Below are positions 25,727-35,181 of a stretch of DNA of 64,000 bases, piece by piece. A program made the position numbers and the translations under genes. This DNA is from Yeosuana aromativorans (GTDB taxonomy: Bacteria > Bacteroidota > Bacteroidia > Flavobacteriales > Flavobacteriaceae), in assembly GCF_014646655.1 (NCBI RefSeq), contig NZ_BMNR01000003.1, positions 285,049 through 349,048 on the forward strand. The letters run 5' to 3'. The notes beneath the pieces are model-generated. The model saw only the letters and a list, made by a program, of their open reading frames with translations, had not been told where the DNA came from and did no database searches. Each line of letters starts with the position of its first letter. Positions within the stretch are counted from its first letter, which is position 1.

Positions 25727-26737
25727 ATGGTTTTAGTTACAGGAAGTACGGGTTTGGTGGGTGCGCATTTACTCTATAAACTGGTGAGCAACGGCGAAAA
25801 AGTAAGGGCTCTTTACAGAACGGATCGCAAGTTGGCCAACGTAAAAAATGTGTTTGCTTGTTATACAGATAATTACTCGTCGCTGTTTGATGCTATTGAC
25901 TGGGTTCAAGGTGATATTTTGGATATTCCATCGCTTACCGAAGCGTTTAAAGGCGTTGATTATGTATATCACTGTGCTGCGTTTGTGTCTTTTGAACCCG
26001 ATAAATATCAGTTGTTAAGAAAAACCAATATTGAAGGTACCGCAAACGTAGTCAACCTAAGTATTGCAAATCCCATAAAAAAGTTGTGCTATGTAAGCTC
26101 AATTGCTGCCATAGGCACTCCGGTTAATTCCACTCACATCACCGAAGAAACTGAATGGAATCCTGAAAACCCAAACAATGTATATGCCATAACCAAATAC
26201 GGCGCCGAGATGGAAGTTTGGCGAGGTACTCAAGAAGGATTGCAGACCGTTATTGTGAATCCTGGTGTAATTCTAGGAGGTGGTATCTGGCGGTATGGCA
26301 GCGGCAGTTTATTTAAGAAAGCACATAAAGGGCTTAAATACTATACATCAGGTACTGTTGGTCTTGTAGATGTTGCCGATGTGGTTTCAATAATGATTGC
26401 CTTAACCAACAGTGACATTTCCAATGAACGGTTTATTTTGGTGGCAGAAAGTTGGGCATACAAAGATTTTTTGCAGACCATGGCAAAATCAGTCAATGCC
26501 TCACCTCCCCAAAAAATGGCTCCTCAATGGTTGTTGCAACTGGCTTGGAGATTGGATTGGCTAGTACATAAACTCACTGGCAAGCGGCGTCAATTAACCA
26601 AGCATTTGGTAGTGGCCTTATCTTCAAAAAACGTGCATGATAATTCTAAAATAAAAGCAAGTCTGAATATTGAATTCAAAAATGTTGCAGATAGTATCAA
26701 CGAGATTGGGCAGCTTTATCTGAAACAGGTTCAATAA
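25727..26737 (+). CDS. NAD-dependent epimerase/dehydratase (extended SDR)
   Basis: This 336-residue Rossmann-fold protein opens with VLVTGSTGLVGAHLLYKL (TGxTGxxG motif at about 5-12). It has the catalytic pair YAITK (tyrosine near 148, lysine near 152) and YVSSIAAIG upstream of it. It resembles the dihydroflavonol-reductase-like and sterol-dehydrogenase-like SDR group. The substrate is unknown. Its 3' end overlaps that of the convergent DUF4296 gene by 41 bases. Confidence 0.88.
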   Translation: MVLVTGSTGLVGAHLLYKLVSNGEKVRALYRTDRKLANVKNVFACYTDNYSSLFDAIDWVQGDILDIPSLTEAFKGVDYVYHCAAFVSFEPDKYQLLRKTNIEGTANVVNLSIANPIKKLCYVSSIAAIGTPVNSTHITEETEWNPENPNNVYAITKYGAEMEVWRGTQEGLQTVIVNPGVILGGGIWRYGSGSLFKKAHKGLKYYTSGTVGLVDVADVVSIMIALTNSDISNERFILVAESWAYKDFLQTMAKSVNASPPQKMAPQWLLQLAWRLDWLVHKLTGKRRQLTKHLVVALSSKNVHDNSKIKASLNIEFKNVADSINEIGQLYLKQVQ

Positions 26738-27236
26738 GTCTTGGTTCAGGTCTGTTTAGTTTGAGTTTGCGTATTGAATCTTGAGTGGCTCGCAATGCAA
26801 CTGAATCCTTTACCATCAAAGCATTTATGGAATCTTTCTTTCTTATTTTGCTTATAGAATCTTGCTTTCTTTTCTCTTTGAGTTCTTCTTTTTCCAGCTC
26901 TTTATAGAATTCATTGAGCGCCTCTAAACTGTCCTTGACCTTATTGTAAATGGCTTCATAATCATTAATATAAAACGAATAATACGCATTATTTGAAGCA
27001 AAAGTTAAACTGTCAATATGATACTTTTTATAAATATAATCATCAGAATAAACGCCATTATCTTCTAAGATTTTTCTGTTGGAACCATTTGAAGATGCCA
27101 TTAATTTTAAATCGATGATAATATTAACCATCTCCTTTTTTGAAAGTAGGTGTTTGGGTTTGTCCGGCTTATTAAAGGTGTAGCAAGACACCATCAATAC
27201 ACCGGAAATCATATATAACAAAAATCGTTTAACCAT
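26697..27236 (-). CDS. DUF4296 lipoprotein
   Basis: This 179-residue predicted lipoprotein has a lipobox ending at C18 (VLMVSC). Its body is largely helical and charged, with a lysine/glutamate-rich stretch near 130-150, probably coiled coil. It matches the DUF4296 family found in Bacteroidota downstream of dihydroorotase; function unknown. Its start codon shares one base with the end of the dihydroorotase gene. Confidence 0.8.
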   Translation of the reverse strand: MVKRFLLYMISGVLMVSCYTFNKPDKPKHLLSKKEMVNIIIDLKLMASSNGSNRKILEDNGVYSDDYIYKKYHIDSLTFASNNAYYSFYINDYEAIYNKVKDSLEALNEFYKELEKEELKEKRKQDSISKIRKKDSINALMVKDSVALRATQDSIRKLKLNRPEPRLIEPVSDKAAQSR

Positions 27237-28582
27237 TATCTATCAAAAGTTAAGCGTTTGGCAGATTTTATATTATGGAATTTAAAATTCTCATAGACTA
27301 AATTCCCATTCAAATAGGTATGGGTTATTCGCGACTTAAACGTGGTGCCTTCAAATGGAGACCAACCACATTTATAGAGAATGTTGTCCTTTTTTACAGT
27401 CCAAGGATTATTTAAATCTACCAAAACCAAATCGGCATAATAGCCTTCTTTAAGAAAACCACGTTTTTCAACTTGAAATAAAATAGCCGGATTATGGCAC
27501 ATTTTTTCAACCACTTTCTCAAGCGAAATCTTACCCCTGTGGTACATTTCCAACATGGCCGGCAATGCATGTTGCACCAATGGCCCACCAGAAGGCGCTT
27601 TGGTATACACGTTTTTCTTTTCGTCTAGGGTATGTGGTGCATGATCGGTAGCAATAACATCTATTCTATCATCCAGTAAAGCTTCCCAAAGTTGGTCGCG
27701 GTCTTTTTTGGTTTTTACGGCAGGATTCCATTTGATAAATGCTCCTTTTTTGTCATAATCTTCATCTGAAAACCATAAATGATGAATGCACACCTCGGCC
27801 GTTATTTTTTTGTTTTTTAATGGGATTTTGTTGCTGAATAAGTTAGTTTCCTTTCCTGTTGACAAATGAAACACATGGAGTCTGGCTCCTGTTTTTTTAG
27901 CCAATTCAATAGCGCTTGAAGACGATAAATAACAGGCTTCCTCACTTCTGATTTCCGGATGGCATTTCATGGGAATATCGTCCCCATACTTGGCCAGATA
28001 GGTTTCAAGATTTGCCTTTATGGTTGCTTCATCCTCACAATGGACCGATATCAATAAATTGGTACTTTTAAATATCTTCTCAAGAACTTTTGGGTCATCA
28101 ACCAACATGTTTCCGGTTGAAGATCCTAAAAATAATTTCAATCCAGCTACTTGAGTGGCATCAACTTTTAAGATTTCCTCTAAATTGTCATTGGTGCCAC
28201 CAAACATAAAGGAATAGTTAGCAGACGATGTCTTTGCTGCTATCTCAAATTTCTTATCCAGTTCTTCAATGGTCGTGGTTTGCGGATTGGTGTTTGGCAT
28301 TTCAATAAACGATGTAATACCTCCTGCAATAGCCGCTCTAGATTCGGTTTCAATGGTTGCTTTGTGGGTCAATCCGGGTTCCCTAAAATGTACTTGGTCA
28401 TCAATAACACCGGGCAAAACATATTTGCCTTCTGCGTCAACAACATGTACATCGGATGATTTGGCACTGATGGATTCACTTATTTCTTTTATAAGCTCAC
28501 CTTCTATTAATATATCCCCATTGAGTATGGTTCCCTCATTTACAATATGGGCATTTTTTATGAGTATTGTTTTTTGCTTCAT
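27236..28582 (-). CDS. pyrC: Dihydroorotase-type amidohydrolase
   Basis: This 448-residue amidohydrolase is assigned to pyrimidine synthesis (carbamoyl-aspartate to dihydroorotate). Visible motifs are LPGVIDDQVHFREPG (about 56-70), HCEDE, a histidine in FHLST, and IATDHAPHTL with the catalytic aspartate. In most family members the first motif is DxHxH. Here it reads D-D-Q-V-H, so Q63 stands in the place of the first metal-binding histidine. It forms an operon with the upstream glycosyltransferase (8-base gap) and the DUF4296 gene. Confidence 0.88.
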   Translation of the reverse strand: MKQKTILIKNAHIVNEGTILNGDILIEGELIKEISESISAKSSDVHVVDAEGKYVLPGVIDDQVHFREPGLTHKATIETESRAAIAGGITSFIEMPNTNPQTTTIEELDKKFEIAAKTSSANYSFMFGGTNDNLEEILKVDATQVAGLKLFLGSSTGNMLVDDPKVLEKIFKSTNLLISVHCEDEATIKANLETYLAKYGDDIPMKCHPEIRSEEACYLSSSSAIELAKKTGARLHVFHLSTGKETNLFSNKIPLKNKKITAEVCIHHLWFSDEDYDKKGAFIKWNPAVKTKKDRDQLWEALLDDRIDVIATDHAPHTLDEKKNVYTKAPSGGPLVQHALPAMLEMYHRGKISLEKVVEKMCHNPAILFQVEKRGFLKEGYYADLVLVDLNNPWTVKKDNILYKCGWSPFEGTTFKSRITHTYLNGNLVYENFKFHNIKSAKRLTFDR

Positions 28583-28590
28583 AATCCTTT

Positions 28591-29313
28591 CTACGGTTTG
28601 AAAATACTTTTAATTTTCATTGAAATGACTCCAAAAATGGCTTCTGAAATAATGCCTGAACTCAATTTGGATTCACCTTTGGTTCTATCGGTAAATATAA
28701 CTGGAATTTCAACTATTTTAAACTTTTTAAGATAGGCTTTAAATTTCATCTCAATTTGAAACGCATATCCTATAAATTTAATAGCATTTAAATCCAATGT
28801 TTCAAGTACTTGCCGTTTGTAACATACAAATCCTGCCGTTGTGTCCCGTATGCTCATTCCTGTTATGATTCGCACATATACCGATGCCAAATAGGACATG
28901 AGCACTCGGTTCAAGGGCCAATTTACAACATTAACACCTTTTATGTAGCGGGACCCAATGGCCACATCAGCACCATTTTCGTCACAAGCGTTGTATAGCC
29001 TTATGAGATCTTTGGGATCATGTGAGAAATCGGCATCCATCTCAAAAATATGCGAGTATGTTTTATTTAAAGCCCATTTAAATCCATGAATGTAGGCTGT
29101 TCCTAAACCTGCTTTTTCTGTTCTGGACTCTAAAAATAACTGTTTTGGAAATTCCTCTTGAAGTTCCTTAACCTTTAACGCGGTTAAATCTGGGGAATTA
29201 TCATCAACAATAAGTACGTGCACAAATTCAGATTGTGAAAATACCGCTCTGATGATCGCTTCAATATTTTCAATCTCGTTATAGGTTGGTATAATTACAA
29301 CGGCGTTTTTCAT
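28591..29313 (-). CDS. Polyprenol-phosphate mannosyltransferase-like GT2 glycosyltransferase
   Basis: This 240-residue GT2 enzyme has VIIPTYNEIENIEAII at the start, VDDNSPD near 37-43, and the metal-binding DADFSHDP near 94-101, typical of polyprenyl (dolichyl) monophosphomannose synthases. It has no C-terminal membrane domain, so it is the short soluble type. First gene of the operon with pyrC and the DUF4296 gene. A TACATTTG -7 box lies at 29392-29399. Confidence 0.88.
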   Translation of the reverse strand: MKNAVVIIPTYNEIENIEAIIRAVFSQSEFVHVLIVDDNSPDLTALKVKELQEEFPKQLFLESRTEKAGLGTAYIHGFKWALNKTYSHIFEMDADFSHDPKDLIRLYNACDENGADVAIGSRYIKGVNVVNWPLNRVLMSYLASVYVRIITGMSIRDTTAGFVCYKRQVLETLDLNAIKFIGYAFQIEMKFKAYLKKFKIVEIPVIFTDRTKGESKLSSGIISEAIFGVISMKIKSIFKP

Positions 29314-29391
29314 CTAGCTTTTTAATGGTTTCAAATATCCTAAAAAAAGGAAACATGTTTCTAGGACTCATTAAAACCGTTTAATTTTCAG

Positions 29392-29399
29392 CAAATGTA
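29392..29399 (-). promoter_or_regulatory. Predicted -7 box of the glycosyltransferase-pyrC operon
   Basis: The minus strand reads TACATTTG, a full TANNTTTG match, about 80 bases before the first start codon. Confidence 0.45.
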
Positions 29400-29478
29400 C
29401 ATTATTTAAAAGATACTTTTTTTTAAATATTCCTTAATAATTTCAAACATGTGTCATTATTTGTGATAATTTTATGGC

Positions 29479-30126
29479 ATGCTACGCCACGAACAAACAT
29501 ATGAGTTATTCACTATTTTAATAGTGTTGGGCATTGCTTTTATTGCCACTGCAAAAGCAATATTCCCAAGACGTTTCAATGATTTTGTACAAGTGTTGGG
29601 CAACTCAAAATATCTTAAGATTTATGCTAGGGAACAGAAGTTTTTTGACAAATTTGATGCTTTACTCTTTGCTAATTTAGTGCTCTCATTATCCATTTTT
29701 GGATATATATGCCTGCAATATTCTGAAAACCTGTTTGCCCCCAAAATCGATGTCATGTTTAAATTGGCATTTGGAATAGCCACTTTCATTTTAATAAAAG
29801 TCTTACTTGAACGATTGATTGGAAGCCTTTTTGAAATTGACAAATTAATTGACCAATATCTCTTTCAAAAAATAAGTTATAAAAACTTTTTGGGGCTGAT
29901 TTTAGTCCCTATCAATTTACTGCTAATCTTTAGTATAAGGCCTTCATTAATTATTATTTATGTAATTGTCATGCTACTGTTAATTATAAACATAGTGGGC
30001 TTAATTACTACTATTAAAACACATCAAAGTTTAATAAAACAGAACTTTTTTTATTTTATTTTGTATCTTTGCGCTCTTGAAATAGCACCGTATATCATAA
30101 TATATAAGGTGTTTACTTCAAACTAA
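29479..30126 (+). CDS. DUF4271 membrane protein
   Basis: This 215-residue integral membrane protein has about six hydrophobic segments and a short charged region near residues 32-55. It fits the Bacteroidota DUF4271 family, normally encoded just before uroporphyrinogen-III synthase, as here (22-base gap to the chosen hemD start). Function unknown; a link to haem metabolism is suggested only by context. Confidence 0.8.
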   Translation: MLRHEQTYELFTILIVLGIAFIATAKAIFPRRFNDFVQVLGNSKYLKIYAREQKFFDKFDALLFANLVLSLSIFGYICLQYSENLFAPKIDVMFKLAFGIATFILIKVLLERLIGSLFEIDKLIDQYLFQKISYKNFLGLILVPINLLLIFSIRPSLIIIYVIVMLLLIINIVGLITTIKTHQSLIKQNFFYFILYLCALEIAPYIIIYKVFTSN

Positions 30127-30148
30127 CTAAAGTAACTACTTGCGCCCT

Positions 30149-30898
30149 ATGAAAGTGAAAACCATTTTAGTATCTCAACCAGAACCTAAAATAGAAAATT
30201 CGCCTTATTTTGATCTTCAAGAAAAGCAAAAGGTGAAAATAGATTTCCGCCCTTTTATTCACGTAGAAGGTGTACCCGCTAAAGAAATTAGACAACAAAA
30301 AGTAGATTTGAATAACTACACGGCTATTATTTTAACTAGTAGAAATGCCGTTGACCACTTTTTTAGAGTAGCTGAAGAAATGCGATTTAAAGTGCCTGAT
30401 ACCATGAAATATTTTTGTCAGTCTGAAGCTGTTGCTTTCTATTTACAGAAATATGTGGTTTACAGAAAACGTAAAATCTATGTAGGCAAAAGATCTTTTT
30501 CAGAGCTTTCGCCTTTAATTAAAAAATATAAGGACGAAAAATTCTTATTACCAAATACTGACAAGGTCAAACCTGAAGTACCAGAAACCATGAATGCGCT
30601 TGGTGTTAACTGGAAACTTGCTACGTTTTATAAAACCGTCATTAGTGACTTGTCTGATTTAGCCGATGTTTATTATGATGTCTTGGTGTTTTTCAGTCCG
30701 TCCGGAATAGAGTCATTGTTCCATAATTTCCCTGATTTCAAACAAAACAATACCCGTATTGCTGTTTTTGGCGATACCACTATCAAAGCTGTTGAGGAAA
30801 AAGGATTGCGTGTTGATATAGCGGCTCCAACCAAGGAAACACCATCCATGACCATGGCCTTGGAAAAATATATTGAAAAGGTCAATAAAGGAAAATAA
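30149..30898 (+). CDS. hemD: Uroporphyrinogen-III synthase
   Basis: This approximately 249-residue HemD-like protein has two Rossmann-like halves. Characteristic stretches are AIILTSRNAVDHFF (about 52-65) and VLVFFSPSGIESLFHNF (about 180-196). It converts hydroxymethylbilane to uroporphyrinogen III in haem synthesis. The ATG at 30149 was chosen over an in-frame TTG at 30140. It follows the DUF4271 gene in one operon and ends before a strong bidirectional terminator. Confidence 0.88.
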   Translation: MKVKTILVSQPEPKIENSPYFDLQEKQKVKIDFRPFIHVEGVPAKEIRQQKVDLNNYTAIILTSRNAVDHFFRVAEEMRFKVPDTMKYFCQSEAVAFYLQKYVVYRKRKIYVGKRSFSELSPLIKKYKDEKFLLPNTDKVKPEVPETMNALGVNWKLATFYKTVISDLSDLADVYYDVLVFFSPSGIESLFHNFPDFKQNNTRIAVFGDTTIKAVEEKGLRVDIAAPTKETPSMTMALEKYIEKVNKGK

Positions 30899-30916
30899 TT
30901 AAAACATTACATTATA

Positions 30917-30954
30917 AAAAAAGAGAGCAACTTTTAAAAGTTGCTCTCTTTTTT
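30917..30954. terminator. Bidirectional terminator between hemD and pckA
   Basis: A perfect 38-base palindrome with AGAGAGCAAC arms and outer A/T runs lies between two converging genes. Confidence 0.88.
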
Positions 30955-30958
30955 ATAA

Positions 30959-32584
30959 CTAAAAAGCATATCGCTGCGGGCCACCTCGGCGAATCTCCTC
31001 GCTGGCATAAGCTTCGTACTTTTTAAAGTTTTCACGAAAGGCATTGGTTAATTTAAAAGCTGTTTTATAGTAGGCGTCATCATTGTTCCAAGTTGCCCTC
31101 GGACTTAAAACACGGGTAGGAACCCCTGGACATTCTCTTGGTTGTGCCACTCCAAAAACAGAATGAATGTGATACTTGTCATAAGTATATAATCCCAAAT
31201 CCCCATTCAATACGGCATGAATCATGGCGCGTGTATATTGGAGTTTCATTCGGGTTCCAACACCATACGGCCCGCCAGTCCAACCGGTGTTGACCAACCA
31301 AACATTCACACCTGCTTCTTTCATTTTTTTGCTTAACATATCAGCATATTCGGTTGGATGCAATGGCATAAATGGCGCACCAAAACACGCAGAAAATGAG
31401 GGCTGTGGTTCTATAACACCGGCTTCTGTACCAGCCACTTTTGCAGTATAGCCCGATATAAAATGATAAGCTGCTTGGCTTGGCGTTAATTTAGATATGG
31501 GAGGCAAGACCCCAAACGCATCAGCCGTTAAAAAAAAGATGTTTTTTGGGTTTTTGCCCATTGAAGGCTTTTGTATGTTTTCTATATGGTCAATTGGGTA
31601 ACTCACCCTTGTGTTTTGCGTAATAGACGTATCTGCAAAATCCACTTGTCCATTACTATCCAAAATAACGTTCTCTAAAATAGCTCCCGGTTTAATGGCA
31701 TTATATATTTCAGGTTCATGGTCAGCCGATAGATTAATCACTTTGGCATAACAGCCACCTTCAAAGTTAAAAATGGTGTTTTCTTTAGTCCAGCCATGTT
31801 CATCATCACCTATTAGACTTCTATTGGGATCTGTAGATAATGTAGTTTTACCGGTTCCAGATAATCCAAAAAATATAGCCGTATCACCATCTTTTCCAAC
31901 ATTGGCACTGCAATGCATGGGAAGTGTGTTTTTGTAAACTGGCAGAATAAAATTCAAAGCTGAAAAAATTCCTTTCTTAATCTCTCCTGTATAACCGGTT
32001 CCTCCAATAAGGGCAATTTTTTTTGAAAAGTTTAAAATGGCAAAATTATGTTGGCGTGTACCATCCTCTTTTGGGTCTGCCATAAATCCAGGTGCATTGA
32101 TAACCGTCCATTCTGGTTGAAAATGTTCCAACTCCTTTTCGGATGGACGCAAAAACATATTGTATGCAAATTGATTGCTCCAGGGAAACTCTGTAATAAC
32201 CCTGATATTCAATTTGTAATCCTTATCAGAACATGCATAACTATCCCTTACAAAAACCTCTTTGTTAGACAGATAATTCACAACCTTGTCATAGAGTTTA
32301 TCAAAGTTGTCTGGATCAAATGGAATGTTTATGGGGCCCCACCAAACTTTGTCATGGGTCACTTCATCCTTAACAATGAAACGATCTTGAGGGGAACGCC
32401 CAGTAAATTCACCTGTGTTAACCGCCAAAGCACCTGTAGATGTCTCCACACCTTGCTTTTTTTCAATGGTAATATTGTGAAGTTCCTTTGGGTCGAGTTG
32501 GTATCTTACTGTGGCATTTTTAATCCCGTATTGTTCTAACGAAATCGTTTTCGTAACTTGGTTGTGATACGTCATAATTTTCAA
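30959..32584 (-). CDS. pckA: Phosphoenolpyruvate carboxykinase (ATP)
   Basis: This 541-residue enzyme converts oxaloacetate and ATP to phosphoenolpyruvate, the first step of gluconeogenesis. Visible motifs are the kinase loop GLSGTGKTTLS (about 241-251), IGDDEHGW for metal and substrate, and GGTGYTGEIKKG. A second possible start, MTYHNQV at 32575, fits family lengths slightly better. A -7 box (TAATTTTG on the minus strand, 32602-32609) and a large palindrome at 32619-32638 lie upstream, suggesting transcriptional control. Confidence 0.96.
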   Translation of the reverse strand: MKIMTYHNQVTKTISLEQYGIKNATVRYQLDPKELHNITIEKKQGVETSTGALAVNTGEFTGRSPQDRFIVKDEVTHDKVWWGPINIPFDPDNFDKLYDKVVNYLSNKEVFVRDSYACSDKDYKLNIRVITEFPWSNQFAYNMFLRPSEKELEHFQPEWTVINAPGFMADPKEDGTRQHNFAILNFSKKIALIGGTGYTGEIKKGIFSALNFILPVYKNTLPMHCSANVGKDGDTAIFFGLSGTGKTTLSTDPNRSLIGDDEHGWTKENTIFNFEGGCYAKVINLSADHEPEIYNAIKPGAILENVILDSNGQVDFADTSITQNTRVSYPIDHIENIQKPSMGKNPKNIFFLTADAFGVLPPISKLTPSQAAYHFISGYTAKVAGTEAGVIEPQPSFSACFGAPFMPLHPTEYADMLSKKMKEAGVNVWLVNTGWTGGPYGVGTRMKLQYTRAMIHAVLNGDLGLYTYDKYHIHSVFGVAQPRECPGVPTRVLSPRATWNNDDAYYKTAFKLTNAFRENFKKYEAYASEEIRRGGPQRYAF

Positions 32585-32601
32585 TAAAAATGATTATTCC
32601 G

Positions 32602-32609
32602 CAAAATTA
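32602..32609 (-). promoter_or_regulatory. Predicted -7 box of pckA
   Basis: The minus strand reads TAATTTTG, a full TANNTTTG match, about 18-25 bases before the pckA start codon. Confidence 0.5.
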
Positions 32610-32618
32610 AAACAATAT

Positions 32619-32638
32619 TTTAAAGTAAACACTTTAAA
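32619..32638. promoter_or_regulatory. Candidate operator upstream of pckA
   Basis: TTTAAAGT, four bases, then ACTTTAAA makes a perfect inverted repeat with eight-base arms. It covers the -33 region and ends 4 bases from the stop codon of the next gene. It differs from the CRP/FNR-like motif of the redox genes. Confidence 0.45.
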
Positions 32639-32641
32639 TTT

Positions 32642-33034
32642 TTAATTATTGCCATTCATTTTTATGAAATTCACAAATAAGATTCCCCAAGCCAAAATGA
32701 AACACAATCCTCCTATCGGTGTGATAAATCCTATGGTTTTAAAATCAAAAGTTGTTAACATATTTGTTGCCAATCCGTAAATTGAGCCAGAAAAAAACAG
32801 CCAACCAACTACAGTAAAGTAAAAAATTAACTTTTTTGATTTGACAGAAACATAGGATGTGCTCCCCACAAAAAGCAGAAACAGTGCATGATACATTTGA
32901 TATCGCACTCCGGTTTCAAACGTTTTTACGAATTCTAAAGGTATGAGTTCCTTTAAACCATGAGCTGCAAAAGCTCCTAAAATAATGCCCGTAAACCCTA
33001 AAAATGTAGCCGTGATTAGTATTGTTTTGTTCAT
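32642..33034 (-). CDS. DUF423 small membrane protein
   Basis: This approximately 130-residue protein with four transmembrane helices belongs to the DUF423 family: LGAFAAHGLKELI near residues 19-31 and GVRYQMYHALFLL near 43-55. Function unknown. The ATG at 33034 was chosen; the longer open frame to 33076 would add 14 polar residues in front of the first helix, unlike the family. Confidence 0.85.
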   Translation of the reverse strand: MNKTILITATFLGFTGIILGAFAAHGLKELIPLEFVKTFETGVRYQMYHALFLLFVGSTSYVSVKSKKLIFYFTVVGWLFFSGSIYGLATNMLTTFDFKTIGFITPIGGLCFILAWGILFVNFIKMNGNN

Positions 33035-33113
33035 ATTATTACTTGTTGTGAGTTTATTAAACCCTATGTATTTCATACATTAGTCTCAACAAAATTACTC
33101 AACAAAATTCATT

Positions 33114-34478
33114 ATGCGAAAGATTTTAGTTATTGGTTCTGGAAAATCTACTTCTTATTTATTAAAGTACCTATTGGATAAATCAGAAACTGAAGACTTA
33201 CATATATCTGTGGGTGATATTAATATAGACCACGCCACACAGCTTATCAAAAACCATCAACGTGCCAAAGCCTTTATACTCGATATTTTTGATACAAATA
33301 CCAGAAGCGAAGCCATTAAACATGCAGATATTGTTATTTCCATGCTACCGGCTCGTTTACACATTGAAGTTGCCAAAGATTGCCTGTTGTACGGAAAAAA
33401 TATGGTAACCGCCTCGTATGTGAGTCCAGAAATGGAAGCTTTAAATCAACAAACCATCGAAAAAGGTCTCGTTTTCATGAACGAAATTGGCGTGGATCCC
33501 GGTATTGATCATATGAGTGCCATGCAAGTAATTGATAAGATTAGGGCAAAAGGTGGCACCATGATTTTATTTGAATCGTTTACTGGTGGATTGGTAGCAC
33601 CTGAAAGCGACAATAACCTCTGGAACTATAAATTCACCTGGAACCCAAGAAACGTCGTAGTTGCCGGCCAGGGTGGAGCCGCCAAGTTTTTACAGGAAGG
33701 CACCTATAAATACATTCCTTACCACAGACTATTCAGACGGACTGAATTTTTAGACGTAGATGGGTTTGGCCGTTTTGAAGCGTATGCCAATCGGGATTCC
33801 TTAAAATACCAAAGTGTGTATGGTTTGGACAAAATCAAAACCCTGTACCGCGGCACCATGCGCCGTGTTGGCTTTAGTCGTGCCTGGAATATGTTTGTCA
33901 TGTTGGGCATGACCGATGACAGTTATACCATAGATGATAGTGAACACATGAGCTACAGGGATTTTGTCAATGCGTTTTTACCATATAGCCCATCAGACTC
34001 TGTGGAGTTAAAATTTAGGCATGCATTAAAAATTGATCAAGACGATATTGTATGGGACAAGCTATTGGAGTTAGATATTTTCAGCGCCAAAAAAATGGTA
34101 GACCTAAAAAAAGCAACACCCGCTCAAATCCTTCAAAAAATACTGATGGATAGTTGGACACTGGGCAAAGACGATAAAGATATGATTGTTATGTACCACA
34201 AGTTTGGCTACGAAATTGATGGCAAAACACATCAAATAGATTCAACTATGGTCACACTTGGCGAGGACCAAACCTATACAGCCATTGCAAAAACCGTAGG
34301 TTTACCCGTTGCTATAGCCACTCTCGCCATTTTAAATGGCAAGATTACAACACCTGGTGTTCAAATTCCCATTACCAAAGAAGTTTATGAGCCTATTTTA
34401 AAGGAACTGTCCGATTTTGGAATTTCATTTAAAGAAAAAAACGTGCCTTATCTGGGCTATAACCCATTGAATATCTAG
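33114..34478 (+). CDS. Saccharopine dehydrogenase-like oxidoreductase
   Basis: This 454-residue protein has an N-terminal Rossmann fold (KILVIGSGKSTSYLL), NEIGVDPGIDHM near residues 120-131, and a large C-terminal substrate domain, all matching saccharopine reductase or dehydrogenase. In this phylum such proteins are tied to lysine metabolism; the direction and exact substrate cannot be read here. An Lrp/AsnC regulator follows at 34667, consistent with amino-acid control. A dispersed repeat lies between the two genes. Confidence 0.87.
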   Translation: MRKILVIGSGKSTSYLLKYLLDKSETEDLHISVGDINIDHATQLIKNHQRAKAFILDIFDTNTRSEAIKHADIVISMLPARLHIEVAKDCLLYGKNMVTASYVSPEMEALNQQTIEKGLVFMNEIGVDPGIDHMSAMQVIDKIRAKGGTMILFESFTGGLVAPESDNNLWNYKFTWNPRNVVVAGQGGAAKFLQEGTYKYIPYHRLFRRTEFLDVDGFGRFEAYANRDSLKYQSVYGLDKIKTLYRGTMRRVGFSRAWNMFVMLGMTDDSYTIDDSEHMSYRDFVNAFLPYSPSDSVELKFRHALKIDQDDIVWDKLLELDIFSAKKMVDLKKATPAQILQKILMDSWTLGKDDKDMIVMYHKFGYEIDGKTHQIDSTMVTLGEDQTYTAIAKTVGLPVAIATLAILNGKITTPGVQIPITKEVYEPILKELSDFGISFKEKNVPYLGYNPLNI

Positions 34479-34494
34479 GTAACATTACATTTTT

Positions 34495-34580
34495 ATGTCA
34501 TTGCGAAGAAAATCAGAGATTTTCTTCGCAATCTTTTCAATTGAAAGAGATTACTTCGTCGTGCCTCCTCGTAATAACGC
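34495..34580. repeat. Dispersed palindromic repeat, family 2, copy 1
   Basis: It begins ATGTCATTGCGA and ends near CCTCGTAATAACG. Inside is a perfect 14-base stem with a 3-base loop (34501-34514 with 34518-34531). It shares its ends with 46672-46768 and with the short copy in leuS (45752-45780). Confidence 0.8.
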
Positions 34581-34666
34581 CGTATATTTTAATTCTAAGA
34601 CAGTGATTTATTTCAAATTAAAATCATTTCAGTACTTTTATGTGTTTATTTAAAATAATTTAAAGG

Positions 34667-35137
34667 ATGAAGGTTACAAACCAGAATATTCAAATAGATG
34701 GTATTGATAAAAAAATACTACGAGCACTCATGGAAGATGCCAGAACGCCAATTCTCGAAATTGCAAGAAATGTTGGCATTTCTGGTGCCGCCATCCATCA
34801 ACGTCTTAGAAAACTTGAAAAATCAGGTTTGATTGTGGGCTCAAAATTTGTCATCAACCCCAAAGTGTTGGGCTATACCACCATGGCTTTTATTGGTATT
34901 TATCTGGATAAGGCAATGAGCAACCCCGAGGCCGTCAAGCAACTTAAAAAAATACCTGAAGTTTTGGAATGCCACTACACCACTGGTAACTGGAGCGTGT
35001 TTATCAAGATACTTTGTAAAGACAATGAACACTTAATGCACGTGCTTAACAAAGAAATACAGTCTATATCAGGCGTTTCACGTACCGAAACGTTTATTTC
35101 GTTGGACCAACAAATTGACAGGCAAATCAGTATTTGA
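34667..35137 (+). CDS. Lrp/AsnC-family transcriptional regulator
   Basis: This 156-residue regulator has an N-terminal helix-turn-helix (DKKILRALMEDARTPILEIA, then SGAAIHQRLRKLEKSGLI) and a C-terminal RAM ligand-binding domain. It follows a saccharopine dehydrogenase-like gene and may respond to lysine or a related amino acid; this is inferred from position only. Confidence 0.93.
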   Translation: MKVTNQNIQIDGIDKKILRALMEDARTPILEIARNVGISGAAIHQRLRKLEKSGLIVGSKFVINPKVLGYTTMAFIGIYLDKAMSNPEAVKQLKKIPEVLECHYTTGNWSVFIKILCKDNEHLMHVLNKEIQSISGVSRTETFISLDQQIDRQISI

Positions 35138-35181
35138 TTCAAATAACAATTCAACTCGTTCATCAAACCAGAACTACATTT

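Noticed and set aside
30140-30148. TTG start for hemD (three residues longer)
   Set aside because: The ATG at 30149 begins directly with the conserved first strand, and a rare start is not needed.
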